NCBI GenBank assembly: GCA_973895155.1
Contig: OZ316899.1
Coordinates: forward strand, 7,564,001 to 7,628,000
DNA length: 64,000 nt
Reading direction: 5' to 3'
Source of the DNA: Marsupella aquatica
Lineage: Eukaryota; Marchantiophyta
The notes below the pieces were generated by a model. It was not told the origin of the DNA. It did not search any database and saw nothing but the letters and a program-made list of their open reading frames with translations. The number at the start of each line of letters is the position of its first letter. Position 1 is the stretch's first letter. Positions 45,307 through 55,708 of this stretch are shown piece after piece. The position numbers and the translations under genes are program-made.

Positions 45307-45879
45307 TCAAATGTTCCTCCAGAATGCTATAGCTCTGGCATCAGTATCGATCATCAAGTCTTGAAGAGGCTCAGGAGGAACACCAAGTGAAGGCAATCCC
45401 ACTTTCCCATCAGCGCAACACATGGTGAAGCATGGGTTGCATTGTGTTCCTGACTTGCACTCGTCAATCCAATGCAGAGCTTTACATTGTGGGCACTCAA
45501 TGTTAATTTTCCCCAAAAGGTGTCGAACCATTGTAGGGTCCAATGGTTGCCTTGCCTTTGGCAACCGTTGGATCTCTTCCACTCTTTGGCGCTCTTGCAA
45601 AACATCATCTGGATTGGGTTGAGCTGAGGTAATTGGTGCAATGTTTGTGCCTCCCATTTCCACTTGAAGGATATGGTCAATCTCCCCTTCTCCCAGTTTG
45701 TTTGACAAATCATTGAAGGTGCCCTCAACAAACGTGCCAAATTGACCAGCCCCATCATTAAGGATAGGATTTTCCCCCTTGTGCAAGGCACCATCAATGC
45801 GCTGGCCAATCTTCATCACAGACGTGAGGTACAGATTGTCCATTGTTTGGTATGGGCTCACGGGACGGGGGATAGGCAA
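45307..45879 (-). pseudogene. Helitron N-terminal zinc-finger region
   Basis: An open frame of 190 residues carries IECPQCKALHWIDECKS followed by a Cys-rich FTMCCADGKVGLPSLGVPPE. This is the characteristic N-terminal finger (CxxC-A-LHW) of RepHel proteins, located upstream of Rep on the same strand as expected. It may guide binding of the terminus. Confidence 0.85.
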
Positions 45880-46239
45880 AGAGGCAACCCCATGCTATAA
45901 AGCGCCATGGATGAGCCAATCCTTGTCAAAGACGTCCTGATGTTGAGGCGCATTGTTGGTTGTGGGCTTGCATGGTGAGACAATCACAAATTCCTGAGGA
46001 GGTTGGTCAATCCTACATGCATCCAGGGCACCACCGATGAGCCATCCTTCATCAAACATGGGGGGTTAGACTAACCATTCACAGGCGTTGCTACATGACT
46101 GCAAGTTGCACTTGGGGCGGTCTCTTGACTATTATTGATAGTGGCGGATCTGGGCGATGCCTACTGAGCAACTCTTGCTTCACGACAAAGTTGCCGTCCA
46201 CTATTTGCACGGGCAGATGCCACAATTGGTCCTAAACTT

Positions 46240-46756
46240 TCCGCCTCATGGGAGGCCAATTATGTTGTTGGGGTGTGCCGCAAGCCCTTGCTTCTTCTTG
46301 TAGTTGTCAGCCACTAACTGAGTAAGTTGGCGCGACACTTGGTGCAGCACTGGATTCAGGAATTGGGAGTGTCGCACTTGGTGGAACGCTTGTTTCTCAT
46401 ACCAGAGGCTCCAAACTTGGTGTGCCACTTGGGTATAATATTGCACGGACTTGAGTCTCCCCTTGTAGCCATTGTTGCGCATATTGTTGGCAATGCCTCA
46501 AATTTGTGGCCTCCTTGCTTCGGGCATAGCGCCCTCAACGGGCTTCCAACCTCTCCCTTGGGGTTCCCAAAACTGTTTCCAGTTCTGGAGGGCCCACACT
46601 TGGTATGCCACTTGGTTGTGGTACCACACAAACTTGAGTACCCTCTTGTAGTTGCCGTTAGGCACTTTGTTGGCGACGCGTTGCATTTATGAAATCCTTA
46701 GTTTGCACATAGCGCTTGCGATTGGCCTCCAACCTCTCCTTGGGGGTCCTCATATG
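46240..46756 (-). pseudogene. Helitron N-terminal start with a duplicated basic module
   Basis: On the minus strand the protein appears to start at about 46754 with MRTPKERLEANRKRYVQTKD. About 190 bp further a degenerate copy reads TPRERLEA, a stop, then GRYARSKEATN. Between and after them is a repeated aromatic/Gln-rich stretch. Basic RERL-type repeats of this kind are common at Helitron N-termini. Stops are present in both copies. Confidence 0.65.
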
Positions 46757-47689
46757 AAGAAAACTCTCAAAACCCCTTCAACATCTACATCCAACCCACA
46801 CAGCGTATGAGAATTTTGTATGCACCCATGGTCAAGCATGACAGACCCCTTAACATGTTGAACACCGGTTGGGCCACACCTTTGCAAGAGACTCAAGACA
46901 TGTGAAAAGATGTTGTATCCACTAAGGATATTGCAACTCCTCGTCTTACCCTCCCAACCTTGGTGGTGATCATCTAGCCTCTTGCCCCTATGGTATCAAT
47001 TTTGTTGACATCAGGTCCTCCAACCAACAAAGAAAATGTAATAGGAGAAAAAAATCCAGCGACCCCATTCCAACCGTCGTAACCCATTTTCCCTTGATTG
47101 GCAGCCATATTTAATGTAATTGTAACCCATTAACAATGACTGTCACCAGTAATGCCCATGGTCCACCCGCGGGTGACCCATGCAATTGCCCATTCTGGAC
47201 CATGGGCATTCTTCCATCCTGTGGGTGACCCATGCAGTTTCCCATTCCCAGGCCGTTACCCCTATGGCCAAAACTCCCATTCTTATTTGCGTGACTCCCA
47301 TAGTTGCCCACTAAGTATTTCTCATTGCCTCCCAGAACGAAATGGTCCCCTCATATATGCGTTTGGGTCTTGCCACCCCCAAACAATGTTTGGTTGTGCT
47401 TTTTTGGCATCCAACCCAAAATATACTCACAATTCTGTTGTTGCACCGGTGCGTGTACAATGGTACATTTAAACCCGGAACTCAATATGATCCAGGCCCG
47501 CAAGTAATTGCCTGAGCCGCGTAGAGACTGACACAATCCAGGCGCGGCAATAATGAGGGCAGTCGTGGGCATCTGATGGTCCGTGGCGAGTCAGCCCAGA
47601 CGTGTGGACAACGACACAATCTAGTTGCGACAGTAAATAATGGCCTCACGCCATGGGCAGCCAATGGCAGTGATATAGTCATGGGCAAC
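46757..47689. other. Stretch upstream of the Helitron coding region
   Basis: I see no gene. Fragments such as CCATGGGCAT and GGGTGACCCATGCA recur around 47155-47240. The Helitron 5' end may lie here, but a TC terminus cannot be chosen without comparing copies. Confidence 0.4.
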
Positions 47690-48310
47690 GAGGGGCCAGG
47701 GGCAAGGTGCAACCTTAGTCTGGGTGGGGAGGTAGCTGCCAGGGCAAGGCGCAGCAAGGAGCAATGGGCAATGGTGGGCGGCCAGCCTTGGCAACCAAGG
47801 CGCAAGTGAGGGCTAACGGTGGGTTGCCAACCGCGGTCCAGACATGGATGCACAGCAAGGGGGCAAGGCACGAGCCCGGGCACAAGTGAGGGGAGGGGTT
47901 TTTGTCCAGGCATGGAGGCTCAGCGTGGCAAGGAGCAATGGGCAACAATGGGCGGCCAGCTAGCAACCAAGGCGTGAGCAAGGGCTGACAATGGGTTACC
48001 AACCGCAGTCCAGGTGTGGAAGCATGGCAAGGGGCCAAGGCGCAAGCAAGGGGAGACAACGGGTTTTTGGTCCAAGTGTGGAGGCGTGGCAAGGAGCACA
48101 AGCGACAATGGGTTTTTTGAGAGCATGCTTGGACCTGGTGGCCACATCAAGGCAAGCACGCCTAGGTTGGGGTGACACGGGCATTAGGGGAGCAATGGGC
48201 AAGCAAGCGGGCAGCCACGGCACGACGACACCACTTGGACCGAGTAGAGGCCATTGCAGGGTGGAGGCAAGTCCATGGGCTGTGGCCATGGCAGCATATG
48301 CCAGTCCAGG
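47690..48310. repeat. G-rich tandem repeat, period about 170 bp
   Basis: The unit beginning CAAGGAGCAATGGGCAA recurs at about 47755 and 47928, with a partial copy near 48090. Each contains the ordered words GGCGGCCAGC, CAACCAAGGCG, GGTTRCCAACCG and GGGTTTTTGTCCA. Frames are open on both strands because of composition. I do not call a gene. Confidence 0.7.
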
Positions 48311-48394
48311 CATGGGATAATCTGTTGGGGCCGTGACTGTGGAATAGTCATTGAATGGAGTTAATATTAGAAATTTTGCAACTTTTTATGGAAA

Positions 48395-48865
48395 GTCGCG
48401 CTCTTTTAAAAGCGTCACTCTTATTCTGGATGCTTTGGAAAGCGTCCACCTTGTTACCCAATGCTTGCAATAGTGTTTACTGAATGTTAAAATTTCTAGA
48501 AAATATGGAGCCGATATATATAGACGCCTTGTGAGGCGTCCGACCACTCAAGTTGACTTTACTAGAAGCATCTGCAGATGACCACTCACTTCTTTGATGT
48601 TGTCTGAAGTGTCCAACAGCACACCAACACTTTTTGAAACATCCACTTGAAAGGACAAAAGTTAGACGCTGTCAAAGAAGGGATTAAACTTCCCGACGCT
48701 TTGTGAAGCATCCATTAAAGTACTGACGCTTTGTGAAGCGTCTATGTTTGGAAGATAAAGAAAGACGCAATACTTTCAAAATTGTCCGCCAAGTATCATT
48801 GCCGTTCATAAACGTTTGCTACCCCAAAGGCGACCTCAATGTACCAATGCTTTTTGAAGCATCCA
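48395..48865. repeat. Array of small covarying palindromes (GACGCYTTGTGARGCGTC)
   Basis: Two perfect 7-bp-stem, 4-nt-loop hairpins are present: GACGCCTTGTGAGGCGTC (48523-48540) and GACGCTTTGTGAAGCGTC (48725-48742). They differ by a compensated C:G to T:A pair. Degenerate relatives lie at 48429-48446, 48626-48644, 48695-48712 and 48846-48864. Subterminal regions of plant CACTA elements carry repeated motifs of this style, and CACTA genes lie to the right. No CACTA terminus was found nearby. Confidence 0.7.
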
Positions 48866-49651
48866 TCCAAAGTTAGAATTATTTTAGTTTTTTGCAAGTT
48901 TAGATTTTTACTGGAACCACTTGATTATTTAGAATGCTTACCGACCTTAGTTTGATCTGAAATTTTGTGTGCAGGATCCTTGTTTATCAGACTATGCATG
49001 GGGTTGTGTACTTCATTAGTTATCAGTGAGTTTCATCAGTCACTAATATCAGTCCAACATTGGAACTCAGCAAATCAGCTGAGATGATTTTTTGGGGGGC
49101 ACAACCCAATTGCAGTCCGCGCCTTTGTCGGCGCCTCTCTCAGGTTGGATTGAGTACTTTACTTCGGACCATTTCTTATGTCGGCTGCCTCTCTGACATT
49201 AAAGGAGAATCTTAAGTTTCATCTTGGCGGCCTCTCTGAGATTTCCTCAAAGTTCAGTTGAATCTCAGCGAGCCCCGCCAAGATCCAACTGAAATTTCAA
49301 GGAAAAAGAAATGGTTTTGACTAGCAAATCAGCTAAAAAAAACTTCTCACACAGGGTCTTTGATATATCATGGGGTGTCGCTACTAAATCTCAAAAAGGA
49401 TCCATACAACACATCGTACAACATAGTCCATAAAACACGTCCCTTTCCAAGACTCATCTCAAAGACCCTCATTGACTTATCCAGGAGAGCTCGGCATGAC
49501 ATTGAAAAACAACATGGGGTCGAGTGTTGAAAGTACAGGACCAGAACATAACCTTTGGAGGAAATTTTGATTTTACTTCGTATAGAACATGTTGCTCTGG
49601 TGTGAAATATTCACAGATTGAATTCACAAAGGCAATCCATTGATCCTCTAT
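48866..49651. other. Non-coding stretch with a long imperfect hairpin
   Basis: GCCTCTCTGA or near copies recur at about 49130, 49186 and 49229. The last is part of an inverted repeat: ATCTTGGCGGCCTCTCTGAG (from 49221) against CTCAGCGAGCCCCGCCAAGA (to 49283). No coding is seen. Confidence 0.6.
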
Positions 49652-50150
49652 CTACAAACTGATCGTCTGGTAGATTAGGTCTACAATAATCTTTTGTCTT
49701 ATAAGCAATAAATGTTTAGGGTCAACCGGCAATATAGAGCCTCTAGAAAGATGCTCCATGTACATTATGACATATACTCCACAATTGTAACTATCGGGTT
49801 GGGCTGGAATATTGTCGCGAACGATGCGTTGCCATTGTAATGGCGATAAGTGGGGACAACTGCGCAAGCGGGACAGGTCATGGAGAAACCGACCGACATT
49901 CACCAAATCATCGCATTCCCATGCTTTGTCTCCAATGGGATCGAGCAAATGTAATTGCTGCAAAGTAAAATCGACCACAGCTAGTACCCAATGTTTTGGC
50001 CTATGGATGGGGATTAGAATGAGGTCGAATGAAAAGACGTCAATGCCCTTCACAAATGCCAACACTGCGTTGAAGCTGACGCATCCGCTTCCAGCTTGTG
50101 TATATTCAATTAATAGAAGTTGGGAACGAAGTGATAATTGAATTTCCTTA
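49652..50150 (-). pseudogene. Ulp1-like (C48) cysteine protease, probably TE-borne
   Basis: SUMO-protease-like catalytic positions are present in order: His in IPIHRPKHWVLAVVD, the Asp region HLLDPIGDKAW, and Gln plus Cys in PAQPDSYNCGVYVIMYMEH. It stops normally at 49652. The frame extends upstream past the first listed Met through EYTQAGSGCVSFNAVLAF to about 50135, so an upstream exon is likely. A further coherent minus frame at 50256-50552 may belong to it. Ulp1-like domains are often carried by plant CACTA and MULE elements, and this one sits beside CACTA genes. Whether it is active is unknown. Confidence 0.75.
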
Positions 50151-50552
50151 TATTAAGCATCTTGACCTAGAAACTCAATACATAAACTCCTGGAGTCCCT
50201 CGGGACATAAAATGAGCCAAATTGTTTCAAAATTGGGAACCTGCACCCGCACTACTCAAACAAATGTGTTGGGTTTGGTGGCCTTGTAAGTTATCTTTAG
50301 CTTTCGCGATGGAGGTTGAATCTTGCGGTACGTCAAGGGGAACTTGATCTTTGAATCATGGAACTGCTTGGTACTTTCTTGCTTGCACAGAGAGACAAGG
50401 ACTGTCGTAGTCTTGATGATCTGGATGCAAGGGAACCGAACTCTATGACAAGAAGCCATCTCATCATACATCTGCTCTACAGCGATGTTCAACGTGGTAT
50501 CACAATATTCCTTGTACATGTTGTGATAACCTGTACGACTCTGATACCTCAC

Positions 50553-51702
50553 CCAGAAACCGAAGTTCTTAATTGTGGTGGGCTTCTTTTCAAAGATCTG
50601 GTAGACACATTATTCAACATTTGTTAACTTCAAAACTAGAAGGGTAACACATTAAACAACAAAGAAACTCACAACATCCTCCTTTGGTCCTTCAGAGTCT
50701 GTACTTTGATTATGAAGTTTGACTGAGTTTCTGTTTACTGAAAGAATGTGACTGTGTAAGAGTTCCGTTTGGCAGTGGATTGGTTGAAGCACTTCATGCT
50801 AGTGTGTTGTCCACAGCTCTTCAACCAGCTTTCGTCTTCCTTGTCTTTCACCACTTACAATGACATCAATTCAGCTAAGACCATAGAAGGTTCCAAAGCA
50901 TCTAACTTGTCAAATCGCATTCTGTTACATCAAGGACTAAGGTGTTGGGTATCAAAGGAGACAGCACAACAAACACGCTGAAAAGACTTCAGGACTGGGT
51001 TCAACAAGGTAGTGAAGGTGCTTACAGCCATAGTAAGTATGCATTCTGTATCTTTCTCTGTTGATGTGAGCTTGTGCATAATGGGAGTTGTAGTTGGCAA
51101 GAGTTCCATAAGGCCAAATATGAATAGATCCAGAAGTATGTGTATGAACCAAGTGTAGAGTTGACTCTTTCTGAATATTGTAGTCTCTTTCTGAACGTAC
51201 AGTTTGGTAGGGCCAACGCCATGTGATCATGTACTTGCTCTAGCTATAAAGTTCTGAAGATATAAGCATTTTCTGTTAGACCAGGCAACTTGGGAGTTGG
51301 TAAGTGTCACCTGCATCTGAGGGGCTACACCGGGGGCATCAGTGGAGGTTCACTTGCACAACACGACAGCCAGTGAATTTTCTCTTTGGTGCAACCTGCA
51401 AGGTGAGACTTTTGGTCTTTCTGGATGAAAAAATAGGATCTTAATATGATTGATATACATGTCCGTCGAGATCATGGGTTTATCACCAAGCTCTTTGTCT
51501 TAGGAAACTCATAAACTCAGAATCAAATATGTACTATGCACGTTTCATGCTATGTGTATACTATGACCTGTAGTTGGAACCAAGACAGTGAATGGGAACT
51601 GATTAGTTTAGGTTGGTTGCTATTGGCGAGGCAAGTCAACCTCCTGCTCGCCTTGCTCAGCAAAGGACGTGAACAGAGGACATCACAACAAAAGCAACAC
51701 TT
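50553..51702. other. Stretch without assignable genes
   Basis: Only short frames on both strands with no recognisable domain. It could be the intergenic space between the divergently arranged Ulp1-like and plus-strand genes. Confidence 0.4.
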
Positions 51703-52195
51703 ATGGTGAGGACCCGCAACACTGAACATGTGCGGCTTGCACACAAGGCAGAGATGTTGCACCTTGAGTATGTTAGACTTGGGATCCTTCCAGCCCATTC
51801 TGCATGGTACTTTGAGTACCCTGTTGTTTCCAAGAACAACTACAGCCGGCCTCTACCTGCTTCAGTACCCTTCCCAACATCCTTGGTATTTGTGTCTCTT
51901 GTACATGACCCGCCACAAATTAGGTGCCAAGGGTGTGTGCACAGTTGCCAATATGACTGTCCTGCCTGTAGGGCTTCTGGCTCATAATTGGATGACCATT
52001 CTCTTGGATGCCGATTTTTGCACAGAGCACAATGTATCATCTGGAACCACTCGCCATCCTGCAGTGTGCCTGGTGATGTTACTTGTCCTGCCCTCCCAGA
52101 CCCCACCACCGGTCACTTTGGTGTCTACACATGTTTGGATCACATGCTCTAGAGGACCACTTGTCACACCGCATGCACAGACCAGATACCATTGA
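51703..52195 (+). pseudogene. Cys-rich hypothetical protein fragment
   Basis: The frame from 51703 carries RCQGCVHSCQYDCPACRA. Adjacent frames continue with Cys-rich text (CRFLHRAQC, SCSVPGDVTCPALPDP, GHFGVYTCLDHM). This suggests a zinc-binding domain broken by small indels. It lies upstream of, and in the same direction as, the PHD gene, and may be an earlier exon of it. I do not recognise the family. Confidence 0.4.
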
Positions 52196-52689
52196 CCTGT
52201 AGCTTAACACTCTGACTTCAACACAAAGGATATTTACTTAAGCAAAATATCCTAATTTAAGAGGCTAGCAAACTCGCTTAAAAGTCTCTATTGAAAGACT
52301 GCTTTCATGACTGCTTTAACCTGGTGAACATTGCAACGTTCAATGAATTAATGGGCCATGTGATAACCTATAAAATGTGATTTATGCCTCACTTATTTGT
52401 CTCAGCCACTATCATAGCCTATTTAGGATGTATAAATTTCAACCCTTATGACAATGCTTCATACCAATCCTCTTTGAAGAATGCCTGTTTTACATGTCAC
52501 GACTATTGTATGTGATTCAAATGCATGAAATGTTGTTGCAGATCTCCTTTGGTGAATCATAGCCACAATTAAAATTGAGGTGTTGGTGGAGCAATTGTAT
52601 TAGGGGATCAGTTTTGTGTGTTGGCTCAACATACCAAAAGTATGTCTGCTCTGCATCCTTGTGTGGCCATTCCAATTCATTGCAGTAGC
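52196..52689 (+). other. Probable intron or intergenic DNA before the PHD exon
   Basis: AT-rich, no coding. Confidence 0.4.
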
Positions 52690-52833
52690 AAATGCCTTTG
52701 TACCTTAAATGCTAAATATATTTTACTTTTTGTGCAGTCTGCTAAATTATAGAGTCTATCTAAATGCCTTTGTACCTTAAATGCTAAATATATATTACTT
52801 TCTGTGCAGTTTGCTAAATTGTAGAGTCTATCT
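52690..52833 (+). repeat. 72-bp tandem duplication carrying 3' splice-site-like sequence
   Basis: Two copies (52690-52761 and 52762-52833) of AAATGCCTTTGTACCTTAAA... differ at only a few bases. Each contains a T-rich run plus TGTGCAG (52731-52737, 52803-52809). The apparent acceptor of the PHD exon, ATGTGCAG, follows at about 52842. Confidence 0.85.
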
Positions 52834-52844
52834 CATGTGCAGGC

Positions 52845-53534
52845 ATGGCACGGCCTAAAATTCAAGCCAAAAAGCGTGTGATAGAGGTGAGAAACACAGG
52901 TGTACTTGGGGCAGATGCTACTAACTTCTCTACAAGTCAGATTTTCCAGAAGGCAGCTCATTGTTGTGCCATTTGTGACGATGGTGGGGGCCTGGTCATT
53001 TGTGAGGGCCCTTGCATGAGGCATTTCCACCTCAACCCGAAGTCTGACCTTGCTGCAGAAAACAACTGTCTAGGGGTGGGCCTCCCGTCAACACACTAGG
53101 GAGACTGGATGTGCACTGATTGTTTGGAGAAGCAGGCTAAGTGTGCACAGTGAGCACAGTGTGGGAAGTTGGGGTCCTATGAGGGCTCTGTTGATGCTGC
53201 AGCAAATGTTAGGAAATGTCCAAACCGTTTTTGTGTGAGATTTTTCTGTTTTGAGTGTTTGCCTGCTCATGCCACAGCTTGCCCACTTCATAGGTGCAAG
53301 GCATGTGGTGAGCATGATGATGACTACTGGACTGACATAGTCCACTGTGCTAGGTGTCCCACTATGTGGCACTATCATTGCCTGAAAGATCGTCAAGCGG
53401 AGGGTTATGCTTGTGACAGAGAAATCTATGATCACTCTGCACATGGTGTTGATCGATGGATATTTTATTGTCATCGCCATGCCATTGATCCTATCTCGCG
53501 CACTCCTGTGAGAGATCACATATCTTGGCTGTGA
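52845..53534 (+). pseudogene. EDM2-like multi-zinc-finger (PHD) protein, two in-frame stops
   Basis: The frame starts at 52845 (MARPKIQAKKRVIEV) and stays in phase to 53534 (230 codons), with TAG at 53097-53099 and TGA at 53151-53153. The first finger reads CCAICDDGGGLVICEGPCMR and closes with GDWMCTDC. A Cys-rich middle block follows (KCPNRFCVRFFCFECLP), then a second finger (CKACGEHDDD, VHCARCPTMWHYHCL) and a further Cys/His pair. Order and spacing recall the PHD block of EDM2/IBM2-type regulators of heterochromatin. The TGA replaces an expected Cys. It may be one exon of a larger gene, or a TE-borne copy. Confidence 0.75.
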
Positions 53535-54120
53535 AGCTGAACATTGTACATGCACAGTGCACCTGATGTGGATGTACTATTTTTTGAGATTGCAAAGATT
53601 CCAATTTTGAAAAGGAGTTGGATAGGCGAGTTTCTATAGGCAGCACTTATCTTGTGCTCTGGAGTTAGTGGCTGGGTACATGCCTATAAAAACTTATCCT
53701 TACAAGCCTTCTTGGAAGTATTTAGGCTGAGTGGTCATTTTCATAAACACTTTCATCAGACTGCTAAATTAAAATAGGACTTCTAAGTTGTAAGCGTATA
53801 AATTATCAGGCATGCAATTAATCAAATTGCCCTATAAGTTTGTCATTGAATGTATCCTCCTTTACAACAAAATATGTATGTGCCATGACAAGTTGGTTGC
53901 ACTTCATTTCACCTTTGATATGGATTTTGTAGTATATATTCAAACAATGTCCTGCATCCGTGCAGGTGCCTAGTACGTATTGTTCACATATCCCTTGTAC
54001 CTATCAAAATCGGACCTGAGCACCAGTGGGCCAGATCAACTCAAAAAGCATGAATTTTGTTGTACTTGTATTGTCAGGTGAACCCATTCTTCCAAAATTC
54101 ACTGTCATCATGTAGGGTGT
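53535..54120 (+). other. Non-coding gap between PHD and BRCT frames
   Basis: AT-rich; nothing recognised. It could be an intron, since CATCATGTAG near 54115 is acceptor-like. Confidence 0.4.
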
Positions 54121-54983
54121 GTGTACATGGAGCCTGGGAAACGTAGAAAGTGTGACCACCCAGTAGTGTTTACAGGGGTCAGAGCGATTTTGGTCCATGG
54201 CCAGCATGGGTTGACCAAAGTGCATTGGCCAACTATACGGAAACGATTCTCTGAGCTCCATGGCACTGTAGTTCAGGACATCACTCCAGAGACTATACAT
54301 GTTGTTGCAGGGACATGGCTATTAGTGATAAAGAAGTGGTCATGGTCCTACATGAATTCTGCAATTACTAAGCAAGGCCTAAAAGTAGTTGAGGCCTCTT
54401 GGATCACAGATTCCATAGCACATAAGATTGTACAGGATACTGAGCAATATGAGCTGTGGGAGGATGAAGAAGTTACTGCATCAGCTTGGGCTGAACAAGA
54501 AGTCTGGGAAGCAAAGGCACGGCTTGCTGATCTCCAATATGGACCTATACTCAACAAAGGACAGAGCTCTACATGGCTGAGGAGACGAAGCAACCAACCC
54601 CCATTCTGAAAGGGCTGAGCATGGTATTTGTGGAGGCGGGAATTGGAGAGGTTAAGTGCAAAGTGTACAAGTCCACAGTGCTTGACCTAGGTGGGACAGT
54701 GGAGGAGAATATAACAGAGGACACCACTCATGTCATTACTAAGTCATATCCCAAAGCCTGCCGCAAGTTTGGGAAGGGAGACATTCGTTTTTATGTCATG
54801 TCCCATAATGTGTTTGTGGTTTCATATGCTTGGCTTGTGGAATCAGTAGCAGCTGGGAAGCGTCAAAACCCAATGGACTATGATCTTTTTGAGGCCTGGC
54901 CACGGAAGGGTCAGGATCCTTACAGAGAGGACTATGAGACAACAAGTGAGGAATGGGTCATTAGCAATTCTGAATCAGAGTGA
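54121..54983 (+). pseudogene. Tandem BRCT-domain protein, one frameshift
   Basis: The first BRCT-like unit (54150-54480) reads PVVFTGVRAILVHGQ, then a ...FSELHGTVVQDITPETIHVV block and the typical Trp in GLKVVEASWITDSIA. A frameshift near 54575 leads to the second unit: GLSMVFVEAGIGEVKCKVYK, LDLGGTVEENITEDTTHVIT, VFVVSYAWLVESVAAGKR. BRCT domains bind phosphopeptides in DNA-repair and replication complexes. No polymerase or ligase domain accompanies them here. The gene lies between the PHD and F-box genes, same strand. Confidence 0.75.
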
Positions 54984-55180
54984 GGAGTAGTAGCATCAGT
55001 TTGGACACAAGTTTTTTTGTATAAATCAGATCATTGAAATAAATGTGATCTTTGAACTAATGTACCTTGTTATGGTTGGTGGCAGTTGGGCTTATTTTAC
55101 TGTTGGCGGATTGTTGTTTCCTGCTGCCTAGGGGTGTCACTGTAAACGTACTGGGTGGGCTCAAATCTCGGCGGTAGACT
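54984..55180 (+). other. Short intergenic gap
   Basis: No coding; includes AATAAA-like AAATAAATG near 55038, which could serve the BRCT gene. Confidence 0.35.
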
Positions 55181-55708
55181 TTGGTGGGTATGTTGCCTTT
55201 CCTAGATCAACAGGCGCTATTATGGCTCCTCCTCCGGGTTGCCATATGGCTGGCCACAATTAGGACTCTCCTGCATGGGTTGGTGCTAAAACATTTCTTG
55301 GCACCGCCTGAGGATGCAAGAGATGCTGAATCTATCGTGAATGAGGATGCACAGTCCGAAGTGGACATCTACTTTTCAGCAGATGAGTTAGACAAGCCCG
55401 ATGTTGTAGGTGGTTCCTTGTTGCCTGATTTGGCAGATGATATAGTTCTTTCACATGTCTGGCCGAGGGTTCTTGTGGTGTCCTGTGCACAAGATATCTG
55501 CAAATATAGACAAATTAATACACGGTGGAGGGACTTGGTAGCAACTTGCCCCAGTGGAGGGCATTGCATCCACTGCTTGTAGGCACGGATGCAAGACCCC
55601 CATGGCATGAGCAGGGTTTAGACCTTGATGATTTAATGTACATGTCTGAGTACCTGAGGTTTGAGTGGCATCGAGAACAGGGTTGGTACCCATATCTCAC
55701 CTGGTAAT
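55181..55708 (+). pseudogene. F-box-like protein, one frameshift
   Basis: After a Leu-rich start and an acidic linker, LLPDLADDIVLSHVWPRVL and INTRWRDLVATCP match the F-box pattern (L-P-D-x-I-v-l, then W-r-x-l-v). A frameshift near 55550 leads to WRALHPLLVGTDARPPW and YLRFEWHREQGWYPYLTW before a stop. F-box proteins link substrates to SCF ubiquitin ligases. The C-terminal partner region is short and unrecognised. Same strand as the BRCT and Tnp2 genes. Confidence 0.6.

Larger units (their letters stand above)
41151..46756 (-). mobile_element. RepHel Helitron (5' end not located)
   Basis: On the minus strand an N-terminal basic region, a zinc finger, the HUH replication-initiator domain and a Pif1-like helicase follow in Helitron order. 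The 3' terminus is clear: an 8-bp-stem hairpin followed six bases later by CTAG and a host T. The coding part is about 5.3 kb with numerous stops and frameshifts. The 5' TC terminus lies at or beyond 46756 and could not be placed. It transposes by rolling-circle replication, so no target duplication is expected. Confidence 0.88.

Noticed and set aside
47482-48320. Long Pro/Leu-rich minus-strand frames and the matching plus frame
   Set aside because: Produced by the G-rich tandem repeat; open on both strands.
48395-48865. Possible CRISPR-like array of short palindromes
   Set aside because: Repeat spacing is irregular, units are degenerate, and the genome is eukaryotic.
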